Positions 53,383 to 63,122 are shown, counted from the stretch's first letter. The stretch is DNA of 64,000 nt from JANYGA01 sp031420415 (GCA_031420415.1 JANOMT010000029.1:1-64000), one strand, 5' to 3'. A program made the numbers and translations. The notes: a model not told the origin generated them from the sequence alone.

Positions 53383-54069
53383 ATGGCAAATCGACATCCA
53401 ATCTGCCTCCGCACGTGCGCGATCATGGGAGCGTTCGTTCTCGGCTCCCTGCTCGTGCCACGCGCGCCGGTTGGCGCCGCGCAATTGCTTTCGGGCAGGC
53501 TCTTCGTGCTCGATCCCGGCCACGGCACACGATATCCCGACGGATCTCCCAACAACGTCGGCGCGGTAGGACCGTCGGGTGTTCTCGAAAATGTGGTCAC
53601 ACTGGCCATCGGCGAAAAGCTTGGCGCGCTCTTACGAGCGGCGGGTGCGCGCGTCGTCCTCACCCGATCGTACGCGCATCCGTATCGCGTTGCGACCGAG
53701 AAGCGTGTGGATAACCGCGCGCGTGCGGCGCTCGCGAATCGCTTGGGTGCGACTGCGTTCGTTGCGATCCATGCCGATGCGTCGACCGATCGCAGCGTGC
53801 GCGGGACGAGCGTTTTTTGGCTTCGCGGTAACTCCATCGCGCTCGCGAATGCCGTGCGCGCGCGGCTCGCGCCGCTTGGCCTCGGCGAATCGGCGTTCCA
53901 CGCACGCGATCTCGCGGTGACGAACGAAGCACGCATTCCGGCTGTGCTCGTCGAAATTGGCTATATCTCCAACCCCGATCAAGAACACGCACTCGCAACG
54001 CCAGCGTTCCAACAGCGCGAGGCTCGCGCTCTTTTCGACGCTCTGAAGGATACGTTTTCACCACGATGA
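53383..54069 (+). CDS. N-acetylmuramoyl-L-alanine amidase (Amidase_3)
   Basis: A 228-residue exported zinc amidase; the ATG at 53383 gives a signal segment (TCAIMGAFVLGSLLVP). Metal ligands are H47 (DPGHG), E69 (GVLENVV) and H130 (AIHAD), with the catalytic E191 (VEIGYISN). It cuts the bond between MurNAc and the stem peptide during cell-wall remodelling or division. It has no AMIN or LysM domain. It overlaps the S9 peptidase start by 4 bases (ATGA). Confidence 0.9.
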   Translation: MANRHPICLRTCAIMGAFVLGSLLVPRAPVGAAQLLSGRLFVLDPGHGTRYPDGSPNNVGAVGPSGVLENVVTLAIGEKLGALLRAAGARVVLTRSYAHPYRVATEKRVDNRARAALANRLGATAFVAIHADASTDRSVRGTSVFWLRGNSIALANAVRARLAPLGLGESAFHARDLAVTNEARIPAVLVEIGYISNPDQEHALATPAFQQREARALFDALKDTFSPR

Positions 54070-56096
54070 GTTCGACGCCCTTAACCCCGAACGATCTCTT
54101 GTCGATCGTCCTCGCAAGCGATCCACAACTCTGCCCCGACGGACGCGTTTTCTACGTGTGCGCCACGCAATCGGAGGCGAAGAACGAGACGCAAACGGCG
54201 ATCTGGTCGGTGCGCCGCGGCGGGGAGCCCGCGCGATTTACCTCTGGTGAGAAAGACAGCGCGCCGCGCGTCTCGCCCGACGGCACGCATCTCGCATTCG
54301 TCGGCGATCGCGGGGCGGGAAAACGCGTCTACGTGGTCGCGCTCGCAGGCGGCGAAGCGCGTGCGATCGGAGAGGCGTACGACGCGATAGCATATTCGGT
54401 GTGGTCGCCGGATTCGAGGGAGCTCGCCTTCGTGGCAACGACTCCGCTCGATCCCGCGAGCGCACGTATCGCGCACGACGAAAAAACGGGCGCCCGGCAT
54501 ATTCGCGCGCTTCCGTTCAAAAGCGACGATGACGGCCTCCTCGACGGTCGGCGCAAACATCTCTTTACGATCGGCATCGCGGATGGCGCCATCGCAACGC
54601 GCGTGACGCACGGCGATTTCGATGTCGAGACGCCCGCATGGTCGCCCGATGGCGCGCAGATCGCGTTCTCGGCTCAGATCGACCTGCCCGAGTTTTCGTT
54701 CGGCACCGATCTCTTCGTGGTCCCGCACACCGGTGGCGCGCCGCGCAAACTGACGGCCTCACGCGGCCCCGCGAGCCATCTCGCATTCTCACACGACGGG
54801 ACCGAAATCGCGTTCATCGGCCACGAACACGGTGACGACGCCGGCGGTCGGTTCAATACCGAACTTCTCGTCGTCCCGGCGGCAGGCGGCGTGACGCGCT
54901 CGCTCTCGGCACACAGCGATCGCTCCGTCAACGATTCGGTCATCTGCGACACGCGCAACGGCGGCGGCCAACAGTCGCCCTTCTGGTCGGCCGACGATCG
55001 CGAACTCTTCGTGCCCTTCGGCGATGAGGGAACGTGCGGCGTCGCTGCATTCGCGCGCTCGGGCGGGGTGCATCGCCTGGTGCTATCCGGCGAGCGCGAT
55101 ATCGTGACGTTTGCCCGTGCCGACGACGGCACGCTCGCGATCGCCTATGCGACGCCGACGCAACCGAGTGAGATCGCGCTCGTCGATCCGAGCGGAACCG
55201 AGACGCAACTCACGCATAACAATCGATGGCTCACCGAGCGATCGATCCGCGCGCCGCGACGCGTGCGACCGCTCGCGAGCGACGGTCAAAAACTCGACGT
55301 CTGGATTCTCGATCCCGACGAACGGGCGAACGCACCATACGTCTTGCAGATTCACGGCGGCCCGCACGCCGCATACGGCTATGCGTTCATGTCCGAGTTT
55401 CAAATACTCGCGGCGCACGGAATCGGCGTCATCTACGGCAACCCTCGCGGAAGCCAAACCTACGGTCACGAATATGCGAACGCGATCACCGGCGATTGGG
55501 GCGGCATCGATGCCGCCGATGTGCTCGCTCTCCTCGATGGTGCGCTTGCAGAAACGCACGCCGATCGCGCGCGCATCGGCGTCGCGGGTGGTTCGTACGG
55601 TGGCTTCATGACGACGTGGCTGCTCGGCCATTCGAAACGTTTCGCCGCCGGCGTTTCGATGCGCGCGGTCAACGATCTCGTGAGCGAAGTCGGTGCAACC
55701 GATCTCGGGTGGTTCATCGAACGTGAAGTCGATTCGCCGTGGACGGCGGACGCCGGCCGCAAACTTTTCGAAGGTTCTCCGATGCGCAGCGCCCATGAAA
55801 TCGATGCGCCGCTCCTCGTCGAACACAGCGAACGCGATTTCCGGTGCGCGATCGATCAGGGCGAACAACTCTTCACGCTGCTACGTCGACTCGGCAGAAA
55901 ACAAACGGAGTTCGTGCGCTTTGCAGGCGACGGTCACGGCCTCTCGCGCAGCGGCAACCCGCGCAATCGTATCTTGCGTTTGCGCGCCATCGCGCATTGG
56001 TTCGTGCGGTTTCTGCGGCCCGCAGGTATCGAGCCCGTCGGCGATTTTGCGGGCGCACTCTTCGAGCCACTCGCTACGGAGAAGCTCAAGGACTAA
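54066..56096 (+). CDS. S9 family prolyl-oligopeptidase/acylaminoacyl peptidase
   Basis: A 676-residue serine peptidase. The N-terminal ~400 residues form a beta-propeller built of TolB/WD-like repeats (SPDGTHLAFVGD, WSPDSRELAFVA, WSPDGAQIAFSA). The C-terminal alpha/beta-hydrolase domain has the nucleophile S510 (GGSYGGF), a probable catalytic D591 and H624 (GDGHGL). No signal peptide is seen, so it acts in the cytoplasm on short or N-acylated peptides. It is coupled to the amidase. A decayed copy of its C-terminus lies about 500 bases downstream. Confidence 0.92.
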   Translation: MSSTPLTPNDLLSIVLASDPQLCPDGRVFYVCATQSEAKNETQTAIWSVRRGGEPARFTSGEKDSAPRVSPDGTHLAFVGDRGAGKRVYVVALAGGEARAIGEAYDAIAYSVWSPDSRELAFVATTPLDPASARIAHDEKTGARHIRALPFKSDDDGLLDGRRKHLFTIGIADGAIATRVTHGDFDVETPAWSPDGAQIAFSAQIDLPEFSFGTDLFVVPHTGGAPRKLTASRGPASHLAFSHDGTEIAFIGHEHGDDAGGRFNTELLVVPAAGGVTRSLSAHSDRSVNDSVICDTRNGGGQQSPFWSADDRELFVPFGDEGTCGVAAFARSGGVHRLVLSGERDIVTFARADDGTLAIAYATPTQPSEIALVDPSGTETQLTHNNRWLTERSIRAPRRVRPLASDGQKLDVWILDPDERANAPYVLQIHGGPHAAYGYAFMSEFQILAAHGIGVIYGNPRGSQTYGHEYANAITGDWGGIDAADVLALLDGALAETHADRARIGVAGGSYGGFMTTWLLGHSKRFAAGVSMRAVNDLVSEVGATDLGWFIEREVDSPWTADAGRKLFEGSPMRSAHEIDAPLLVEHSERDFRCAIDQGEQLFTLLRRLGRKQTEFVRFAGDGHGLSRSGNPRNRILRLRAIAHWFVRFLRPAGIEPVGDFAGALFEPLATEKLKD

Positions 56097-56149
56097 CCTA
56101 AAAAGCAATCGCAGGCAAACGCTCGGCTCGAGGGAGAACGTATGCGCGC

Positions 56150-56521
56150 ATGGCACCTCACCCGGCGCGCGCCACCGACGTTCTCGCGAACGAGCGAACG
56201 TTTCTCGCCTATCTTCGGACGGCGCTCAGCTTCATCGCCTTCGGCTTCGTCATCGCGCGATTCTCGCTCTTTACGCGGGAGATCGCGGGCGTCGCGCACG
56301 TCGCGGTGGTCTCGTCTGGTTTTTCGAACGCGTTCGGCATCGCGGTTTCACTTTTCGGAACTGCGCTCGCCGCGTTCGGTAGCTATCGGTACGTCGCTGC
56401 GGATCGTGCGATCTTCGCCGATCGTGTCGCGCGCTTGCCCGTCACGCCCGCGATCGTGATCGCAGGCGTGGTCGGGGCGATCGGAATTGCGGTAACTGGC
56501 GTATTAGTTATCGTTCACTAG
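56150..56521 (+). CDS. DUF202 family membrane protein
   Basis: A 123-residue protein with three hydrophobic segments. The family signature NERTFLAYLRTALSFIAFGFVI lies at residues ~14-35. Its function is unknown; relatives are small inner-membrane proteins. The ATG at 56150 is preceded by a GGAGAA site 14 bases upstream, and the nearer ATG at 56142 is out of frame. It sits between the S9 peptidase and the S9 remnant. Confidence 0.8.
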   Translation: MAPHPARATDVLANERTFLAYLRTALSFIAFGFVIARFSLFTREIAGVAHVAVVSSGFSNAFGIAVSLFGTALAAFGSYRYVAADRAIFADRVARLPVTPAIVIAGVVGAIGIAVTGVLVIVH

Positions 56522-56530
56522 GCGCGGGGC

Positions 56531-56654
56531 GGCGAATGCGATGATCGCTACGGGATCGATTCGAGCGAGCGGATTTTCACGTCGTTACGGCGGCTCGGCC
56601 GGACGCATACCGAATTCAGCCGCTTCACCGGCGACGGAGAAGCTACAGGACTAG
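56531..56654 (+). pseudogene. Remnant of a second S9 peptidase C-terminus
   Basis: Read in the frame starting at 56531, this stretch gives GECDDRYGIDSSERIF, then TSLRRLGRTHTEF and SRFTGDGE. This aligns without gaps to residues ~588-623 of the S9 peptidase upstream (ERDFRCAIDQGEQLF, TLLRRLGRKQTEF, VRFAGDG). Immediately after GDG the frame shifts, and the DNA reads TEKLQD-stop, matching the TEKLKD-stop end of the intact gene. About 45-50 codons including the catalytic His region are deleted. There is no start codon or complete domain, so it cannot be functional. Confidence 0.75.
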
Positions 56655-56693
56655 ACCGAGAGGCGCCGAGCGTCAGGCTCCGAAGGGTCGACC

Positions 56694-57161
56694 ATGAACG
56701 AACGATTTCGGACCGTCCTTATCGCGTCGGCTACGTTCGTAGCCGGATTCGCGATCTCGCACATCGCTGGCCCCGCGAGCGCTGCGGCGACGCCGCTCGA
56801 AGCGCGCGTCGTCAATCTGCTGAGTTTGGCTCCGGGCGCCCTCAAGCCGAACCCCGCGCTTCCGGGCATCTCGGCGATGCCCCTCACGACGACTGACGGC
56901 GACACCGTCGCTTTCCAGAGCGTGACGGTTGTCAACGGAACGAACACCAAACACACGCACGCGACGGCAAACGAATTCCAAATCGTTCTCACCGGCACGG
57001 GCACCGAATGGGTGGGCGACAAGCAAATGCCGATCGAACCGGGATCGTTTGTCGAAATCCCCATGAATGCGGTTCACGCCGGATTCACGGGCGGTCCGTT
57101 TACGCTCGTCTCGATCAAAACGCCGCCGCAAGCGGCCGGTGATTACAAGCCTGCACCGTAA
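56694..57161 (+). CDS. Secreted cupin-domain protein
   Basis: A 155-residue protein with a signal peptide or N-terminal anchor (VLIASATFVAGFAISHIAGPASA). The cupin core follows: motif 1 is KHTHATANEFQIVLTGTG and motif 2 is EIPMNAVHAG, with His/Glu that can bind one metal. The substrate is unknown. A terminator follows. It begins right after the S9 remnant, with a weak purine-rich site (GAAGGG) upstream. Confidence 0.8.
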   Translation: MNERFRTVLIASATFVAGFAISHIAGPASAAATPLEARVVNLLSLAPGALKPNPALPGISAMPLTTTDGDTVAFQSVTVVNGTNTKHTHATANEFQIVLTGTGTEWVGDKQMPIEPGSFVEIPMNAVHAGFTGGPFTLVSIKTPPQAAGDYKPAP

Positions 57162-57170
57162 GCGGCGGGG

Positions 57171-57197
57171 TTACCGCACTGGTCGTCAGTGCGGTAA
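57171..57197. terminator. Bidirectional terminator between cupin and TRAP genes
   Basis: An 11-bp perfect stem TTACCGCACTG/CAGTGCGGTAA with the loop GTCGT, followed on the plus strand by an A-run (a U-rich leader on the minus side). The stop codon of the TRAP permease on the minus strand lies inside the stem. Confidence 0.75.
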
Positions 57198-59057
57198 AAA
57201 ACCCGTCGAGAACCATGGCACCGCAGCCACGATGACGGTTGCGACGACGATCGAGGCGAGATACGGCATCATGCGTCCCATCGCATCGTCGGGCGACGTC
57301 TTTCCGAGCGCGCAGGCGGCGTAGTAGCCGAAGCCGAGCGGCGGTGCGAAGAGCCCGATCCCCATTCCGAGCACGGCGACCATCGCGTACTGGACCTCGT
57401 CGATCCCGTACGCTTTCGCAATTGGAAAAAGGAGCGGCCCGAAGAGCACGACGGCGGGAATGCCTTCGAGAACCGAGCCGAGCACGATGAAGAGCAAGAC
57501 GGAAAGCGCCATGAATCCGGCCGCGCCGCCCGGCGCATGGCCGAGCGATTCCGTGAGTGCTTGTGCGAATCCGGACTGCGTCAGCGCCCAGCCCATCGCG
57601 GTCGCCGTCGCGATGATGAGCATGATGGCACCCGTGAGCGCGGCTGTTTCGCGTAAGAGCGGATAGAGTTCGCGCCATTTTAGCTCTCGATGTACGATCG
57701 TGCCGACGAGCAACGTGTAGAAAATGCCGACGGTCGAGACTTCGGTCGCGGTCGCCACGCCGCCGAGCACCGCGGCGCGAATGAGTAAGGGTAGCGCGAA
57801 GCCAGGGATCGCCGCGACCAATGCAACGGCGATCTCTTTGCCTGTCGCGCGTTTCGCGAGTTCGACGTGATCGCCACGCGAGCGAATGAGGATGACCACG
57901 AGGAGACAGATCGCGGCGAGCAGCGCGGGCATGAGTCCCGCGGTGAAGAGCGCGCCGATCGAAACACCGGTGACCGATCCGATGATGATGAGCACGAGGC
58001 TCGGTGGGATCGTTTCCGCCATCGCACCCGCCGACGCGAGCATCGCGACGAGATCGCGCGGATCCGAGCCGCGCCGACGCATTTCTGGAAAGAGCACCGG
58101 GGCGACGGCAGCCATGTCGGCCGTCTTCGAACCCGAGATACCCGAGACGACGTACATCGCGAACACGAGCACGATCCCGAGCCCACCGCGCAAATGACCG
58201 ACGAGCGCCGCGAGCGCGTTGACCAAGCGCTTCGCGATCCCCGCACTTACGATGAGATAGCCGAGCAAGATGAACATCGGAATCGCGAGCAAGACGATGT
58301 TCGAGGCGCCCTCGTCCATGCGGCTGACCACGACTTGCGCCGGGATCTTCGTCGCAAACACGATATACGAGAGCGTTCCGAAGCCGAACGCGAAGGCGAT
58401 CGGGACGCCAATCGCGATCGCGCCGCCGACGACGAAAAAGAAGAAGATAACGAGGTTGACGTTTCCGAGCGTCGCGAGGAACGGCCGCATGAAGAACATC
58501 GCGGCTACGACGACGACGCTTCCCGCCATAACGCGCAGCGCGATGCCGCGATCGATCTCGAGCAGTCGCACGATGGAGAGCGCGAGTAAGAACGCCATGC
58601 CTACGACGATCGCGGCGATGATCCACGCACGCGGAATATTGAGGACGGCGGTTGCGTCGTTAAGATCGAGGACGAAGAGTTTCTGCGCTGCGGGCAGCAT
58701 CTCGAGCGCGAAGCCCCCGACGATGACGGCGACCACCGCATCGAACCATTGTGACGCACGGCCGCCAATCGCGCGCGCGAGTGCGGTCAAGCGCATGTGT
58801 TCCCCGCGCCGATACGCGATCACCGCGCCGAACATCGAGAGCCAGAGCATGACGATCGTCGCGACTTCGTCGGTCCACACGATCGCGTGCTGGAACACGT
58901 AGCGCGAGACGACCCCGGTGATGAGGATGAGGACTTCGGCGACTAAAAAAAAAGCCGCGACGGGCTCCGTGAACCGGCCGATCGCGGTATCGATTGCGCG
59001 CGTGTAGCGGATGCGCGCTACCCGAGCTTTCCGGAGTACTTTTCGAGCGCCGACCAC
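57186..59057 (-). CDS. TRAP transporter fused permease (DctQM)
   Basis: A 623-residue membrane protein. Residues ~25-170 are the small DctQ-like permease (four helices, VVSRYVFQHAIVWTDEVATI). The rest is the large DctM-like permease (GVPIAFAFGFGTLSYIV, MFILLGYLIVSAGIA, SGSKTADMAAVAPVLFPEM). Together with the binding protein it imports a carboxylate or related solute driven by a sodium gradient. The start is GTG at 59057, overlapping the end of the binding-protein gene by 40 bases, so translational coupling is likely. The solute is not identifiable. Confidence 0.9.
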   Translation of the reverse strand: MVGARKVLRKARVARIRYTRAIDTAIGRFTEPVAAFFLVAEVLILITGVVSRYVFQHAIVWTDEVATIVMLWLSMFGAVIAYRRGEHMRLTALARAIGGRASQWFDAVVAVIVGGFALEMLPAAQKLFVLDLNDATAVLNIPRAWIIAAIVVGMAFLLALSIVRLLEIDRGIALRVMAGSVVVVAAMFFMRPFLATLGNVNLVIFFFFVVGGAIAIGVPIAFAFGFGTLSYIVFATKIPAQVVVSRMDEGASNIVLLAIPMFILLGYLIVSAGIAKRLVNALAALVGHLRGGLGIVLVFAMYVVSGISGSKTADMAAVAPVLFPEMRRRGSDPRDLVAMLASAGAMAETIPPSLVLIIIGSVTGVSIGALFTAGLMPALLAAICLLVVILIRSRGDHVELAKRATGKEIAVALVAAIPGFALPLLIRAAVLGGVATATEVSTVGIFYTLLVGTIVHRELKWRELYPLLRETAALTGAIMLIIATATAMGWALTQSGFAQALTESLGHAPGGAAGFMALSVLLFIVLGSVLEGIPAVVLFGPLLFPIAKAYGIDEVQYAMVAVLGMGIGLFAPPLGFGYYAACALGKTSPDDAMGRMMPYLASIVVATVIVAAVPWFSTGFLPH

Positions 59058-60028
59058 GCGACGTCGCCGAATTCACCCTTCCACTTCGTGTAAAACGGTT
59101 GGAGACGCGTGTGGAAGCCGGACGTGTCGGCAATGTTGACTTTCATACCGCGGCGTGCGAGCTTATCGGCGAGCGACGCATTGAGCAGCGCGACATCCTG
59201 GCGCTCCATGAGCGCGTACTTCGTCGTATTGCGGCGCACGATCGCTTGAATGTCGGGCGGCAGCGCATTGAACGCATCCGCATTTCCGAGCATCCAATAG
59301 CCGTCCCACATGTGATTGGTGACGCTTAAGTACTTTTGGACTTCGTAGAACTTGGTCGTCTCGATAACGGCAAACGGGTTTTCCTGTCCGTCGACCACCT
59401 TCGTCTGCAACGCCGTATACGCTTCGGCGAGATTGATCGGCGTCGGCGACGCGCCAAGGGTCTTAAAGAGGTCGATCCAGAGACGGCCGGGAGGTGTGCG
59501 GATCTTGAAATTTTCGAGATCCTCGACCTTCGTGATCGGATGCGTGCTCGAGGTGATCTGCCGGAAACCGTTCTCCCAGATATGGTCGAAGGCGATCAGC
59601 CCTTTTGAGGCGGTTTCTTTCTGAACGATCTTGCCCACGTCTCCGTCCATCGCGGCGAACGTCGTCTTGGAATCTTTGAATGCGAACCCGACGCCTTGGA
59701 TCGCGGCCACCGGCACGAGCGATGTAAGGATGCCGCCGGAGAGGGTGAAGAACTGGACGCCGCCCAGGCGTAGTTGCGAGAGCACCTGCGTATCGCCGCC
59801 GAGGATGTTGCTCGGAAAGACTTGGACCTCGAGGCGTCCGCCGGATTCTTTCTTCACCGCGTTCCAGCACTGCACGTTGCGAACGTGCAATGGGTGATTC
59901 ACCGGTAAATTGTGGGCCATCTTGTACTGAAACTCGGCGGCTCTCGCCGGCGCTTTGATGATGCCGATCGACGCGAACGTCGCGGCGGTGGCGACGGCAA
60001 ATTGCCGCCGCGATAAGGACTGGCCCAC
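59018..60028 (-). CDS. TRAP transporter solute-binding protein (DctP family), Tat-exported
   Basis: A 336-residue periplasmic protein with a GTG start preceded by GGAGG at good spacing. The N-terminus has a twin-arginine motif (SLSRRQFAVATAA) and a signal ending near PARAAE, so it is exported folded. The DctP core includes the conserved KIRTPPGRLWIDLFKTLGA (the Arg that binds the solute carboxylate) and TALQTKVVDGQENP. It delivers its ligand to the fused permease. The AT-rich 136-bp gap upstream holds its promoter and that of the divergent MFS gene. Confidence 0.92.
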   Translation of the reverse strand: MGQSLSRRQFAVATAATFASIGIIKAPARAAEFQYKMAHNLPVNHPLHVRNVQCWNAVKKESGGRLEVQVFPSNILGGDTQVLSQLRLGGVQFFTLSGGILTSLVPVAAIQGVGFAFKDSKTTFAAMDGDVGKIVQKETASKGLIAFDHIWENGFRQITSSTHPITKVEDLENFKIRTPPGRLWIDLFKTLGASPTPINLAEAYTALQTKVVDGQENPFAVIETTKFYEVQKYLSVTNHMWDGYWMLGNADAFNALPPDIQAIVRRNTTKYALMERQDVALLNASLADKLARRGMKVNIADTSGFHTRLQPFYTKWKGEFGDVAWSALEKYSGKLG

Positions 60029-60164
60029 GGCAAAACCTCCACAGCTTGAGAGCTATAAATATTATTCTGACTTTCATCGTAACTTCTTGCAACCGACGTT
60101 GCGCGGCCACCGAATACACCCGCGCACAGGCCAAGGCTCCGCGTGAGCGAGAACCCGTCCGCGC

Positions 60165-61329
60165 ATGGGGTTAGCCCGTAATTTCAAGTGGCTCTGGGCG
60201 GGCCAAACCATCAGTCTCGTCGGCAGCGCGGTAAGTCGGCTCGCTATTCCGACGACGGCGATTTTCTCGTTACACGCGAGTGCATTCGAAGTCGGCGCGC
60301 TCGGCGCGGCAACGTTCGTTGCGTTTCCGGTGCTCGGCGTCTTCGCCGGCGTGTGGGTCGATCGCTGGCCGCGCCGCCGGTTGATGATCGCGTGCGATTT
60401 CGTTCGCGCGCTCGCGCTCGGTACGCTTCCACTCGCAGCAGCACTCCACGCGCTCACGCTCGTCCAGCTCTTCATCGTCGCAATCGTTACGAGCGTCGCG
60501 AGCGTATTTTTCGATATCGCGTATCAGGCCTATCTTCCCGATGTGGTCGATGCAGATTCGTTGCACGACGCCAATGCTCGCCTTGAAGCGAGTAGTAGCG
60601 GGGCGCAGATCGCGGGGAATGCGGCGGCAGGCGCGCTCATTGCGTCGCTCGGCGCGGCGCTGACGATTACCATCGACGCGGCGTCGTTCGGGCTTTCGAT
60701 CGTTTCACTCGCTTGCATTCGCGATCGACCGCGCGAGCGAAGCGTTGCGAAAATCGCGATTCCGTTCGTGCATCAGCTACGCGACGGCTTGGACTACGTA
60801 TTCTCGAATCGCGCGTTGTTGCGCATCGTCTTGTGCACCGCAACGAGCAATCTTGGAGGCTCGATGGTGGGCGCGGTCTATCTGCTCTTTGCGTACCGAA
60901 CGTTACATTTCACGCCGACCCTCGTCGGCCTCATCCTAGCCGTTGGAAATGCGGGGTTCGTCGGTGCGTTTTTTGCGCCGCGCATCGTGAAGCGATTCGG
61001 GCTACCGATCACCCTCGTCTCCAACATGGGCGTTGTCGCGCTCGCGCAGTTTCTCGTGCCGCTCTCCGTGCGTGGCTGCGCCGATTTACAATATAGCGCA
61101 GGTGAGCTGGCGCCAAGCGGCCGTACCACCCGAACTCGGTGGGCGCATGAACGCGACGGTACGCACGATTGCGTGGGGAACGTTGCCGATCGGGGCACTC
61201 ATCGGCGCGGCGCTCGCGACGAGAATTGGGATCGTGCCGACGCTCGTCAGCGCGGCATTCGTATATCTGTCGGCCGTCGCGTGGCTCTTGCACCCCGACG
61301 TGCGCGCGATCGGCAGATCAGGCACGTAA
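60165..61329 (+). pseudogene. MFS transporter gene broken by a frameshift/deletion
   Basis: The frame from the ATG at 60165 encodes a good MFS N-terminus and centre (WAGQTISLVGSAVSRLAI, VFAGVWVDRWPRRRLMI, PDVVDADSLHDANARLEA) up to about 61070. It then runs into arginine-rich nonsense. The proper C-terminus continues in another frame (APIYNIAQVSWRQA, GGRMNATVRTIAWG) and stops at 61329. About 20 family residues between the two parts also seem to be missing, so an out-of-frame deletion is more likely than a single-base error. Relatives are EntS-like exporters. It overlaps the convergent ABC permease gene by 12 bases. Confidence 0.75.
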
Positions 61330-62193
61330 TCGCGGGTCGAGCGCGTCGCGTAAGCCGTCGCCGAGCAGGTTGACGCCGAGCACCGCCGTCGAGATCGCGA
61401 TGCCGGGAAAAAGGCCGAGCCACCACGCCGTGTCGAGATAGGCGCGGCCGTCGGCGAGCATACCGCCCCACGATGGAATCGACGTCGGCACGCCGAGGCC
61501 CAAAAACGAAAGCGCGCTCTCGAGAATGATCGCACGCGCGACTTCAAAGGTCGCGAGTACGCTGATGACCGATGTGAGATTAGGCAAAATATGCCGAAGC
61601 ACGATACGCAGTGACGACGAGCCCGTCGCGTGCGCGGCCATTACGAAATCGCGTTCGCGCAAGCCGATCGTCTCCGCACGCACGACGCGAACGTATTGAA
61701 CCCAACTCGTCACGCCGAGCGTCGCGACGATCGTCCACAACCCCGGACCGACCACGCCGACGATTGCGAGCGCGAGCAGCACGAGTGGAAACGCGAGTTG
61801 CATGTCGGCAATGCGCGAGATGACGGCATCGACGGGTCCGCCGTAATAGCCCGCGATCAGCCCGACGCCGATGCCGAGCGTACCGCCGATCGCGACGACG
61901 CAGACGCCGACGATCGCCGCGATGCGCGCGCCCCACACGATGCGCGCGAAGATATCACGCCCGAGGCTATCGGTTCCCAGCAGATTGCGCGCATCGCCGC
62001 CCGCGAGCCACGACGGCGGGCGCAGTGCGAGCCCGAGATGTTGCACGTTCGGATCGTGCGGCGCGAGAAACGGCGCGAGGAGCGCGCAGATCGCGACGAG
62101 CGCGACGATGCACGCACCCGCGATCGTCGCGGGTGCGGCGAAAAGGACGCGCGCGAACGAGCGACGCGTGGGCGCCACGGCCTCGGCGATCAT
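61318..62193 (-). CDS. Peptide/nickel-type ABC transporter permease (DppC-like)
   Basis: A 291-residue inner-membrane permease; the ATG at 62193 overlaps the dppB-like stop by 4 bases. The DppC hallmark NLLGTDSLGRDIFARIVWGAR is present, and the EAA loop that contacts the ATPase is AHATGSSSLRIVLRHILPN. About six helices. With the DppB-like partner it forms the channel for oligopeptide or related uptake. The ATPase genes (DppD/F) do not follow; the next gene downstream is convergent. Confidence 0.9.
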   Translation of the reverse strand: MIAEAVAPTRRSFARVLFAAPATIAGACIVALVAICALLAPFLAPHDPNVQHLGLALRPPSWLAGGDARNLLGTDSLGRDIFARIVWGARIAAIVGVCVVAIGGTLGIGVGLIAGYYGGPVDAVISRIADMQLAFPLVLLALAIVGVVGPGLWTIVATLGVTSWVQYVRVVRAETIGLRERDFVMAAHATGSSSLRIVLRHILPNLTSVISVLATFEVARAIILESALSFLGLGVPTSIPSWGGMLADGRAYLDTAWWLGLFPGIAISTAVLGVNLLGDGLRDALDPRLRA

Positions 62194-63107
62194 CGGTAGC
62201 GAATGCGCGGATCGAGTGCGGCATACGAAAGATCGACGAGCAGATTGAGCGCGACGAACGACGATGCCGAAAGTAAGACGATCGCTTCCACGACGGGATA
62301 ATCGCGATCCGCGATCGCCTGGACGGCGAGCCGCCCGATCCCCGGCCACGAAAAAATCGTCTCGGTGATGATCGCTTGCGAGAGCAACGTCCCGAGTTCG
62401 ATGCCGACGACGGTGACGATCGGAATCCACGCGTTGCGGAGCGCGTGATGCCAGACGAGTCGCAGCGAACCTACGCCTTTCGCGCGCGCGGTCCGTAAGA
62501 AATCCGAGCCGAGAATATCGAGCATCGCCGCACGCGTGAGTCGCATGATCTTCGCCATCGTAAAGAGCCCGAGCGTGATCGCTGGGAGCACGAGGTGGAT
62601 CGGGCCGCCGCTACCGCCCGTGGGGAACCAGCCGAGTTGCACCGAGAAGACGAGCACGAGCATGATGCCGAGCCAATACACGGGCATGCTCTGACCCACG
62701 AGCGCCGCGACGCGCGCGACGAGATCGATGAGACTATTGCGTCGTAGCGCCGCGATAACGCCCGCCGGGATCGCGACGAGCAACGCGATCGCGAGTGCGC
62801 AAAACGCGAGCTCAGCCGACGCGGGCAGACGATCGAGTGCGAGGCCGAGCGCGGGCTCGCCGTGGCGGAGCGATAAGCCGAAATCGCCGTGCACCGCGGC
62901 GATTGCAAATGCGGCGAATTGCACGACGAGCGGGCGATCGAACCCGTGGACGTGTCGGAATGCTTCGATCTCAGCCGTCGTCGATTCGGGAGGCATCATC
63001 ACCGTTGCGGGATCGCCCGTGAGGTGCAGGATGATGAAGACGATCGCGCCGACGCCCGCGAGCACGATCGCCGCGCCCGCGAGACGACGCAAGAGATAGG
63101 CGATCAT
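62190..63107 (-). CDS. Peptide/nickel-type ABC transporter permease (DppB-like)
   Basis: A 305-residue permease with the typical N-terminus MIAYLLRRLAGAAIVLAGV and about six helices. The EAA motif is ARAKGVGSLRLVWHHALRNAWIP, and TETIFSWPGIGRLAVQAI is conserved in DppB/OppB. It is 15 bases after the binding-protein gene and overlaps the DppC-like gene by 4 bases. Confidence 0.9.
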   Translation of the reverse strand: MIAYLLRRLAGAAIVLAGVGAIVFIILHLTGDPATVMMPPESTTAEIEAFRHVHGFDRPLVVQFAAFAIAAVHGDFGLSLRHGEPALGLALDRLPASAELAFCALAIALLVAIPAGVIAALRRNSLIDLVARVAALVGQSMPVYWLGIMLVLVFSVQLGWFPTGGSGGPIHLVLPAITLGLFTMAKIMRLTRAAMLDILGSDFLRTARAKGVGSLRLVWHHALRNAWIPIVTVVGIELGTLLSQAIITETIFSWPGIGRLAVQAIADRDYPVVEAIVLLSASSFVALNLLVDLSYAALDPRIRYR

Positions 63108-63122
63108 CGCGCGCGGTGCGGC

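Noticed and set aside
57186..57188. TRAP permease stop codon lying in the terminator stem as a sign of truncation
   Set aside because: The permease C-terminus is complete for the DctM family. Stop codons within bidirectional terminators of tightly packed convergent genes are common.
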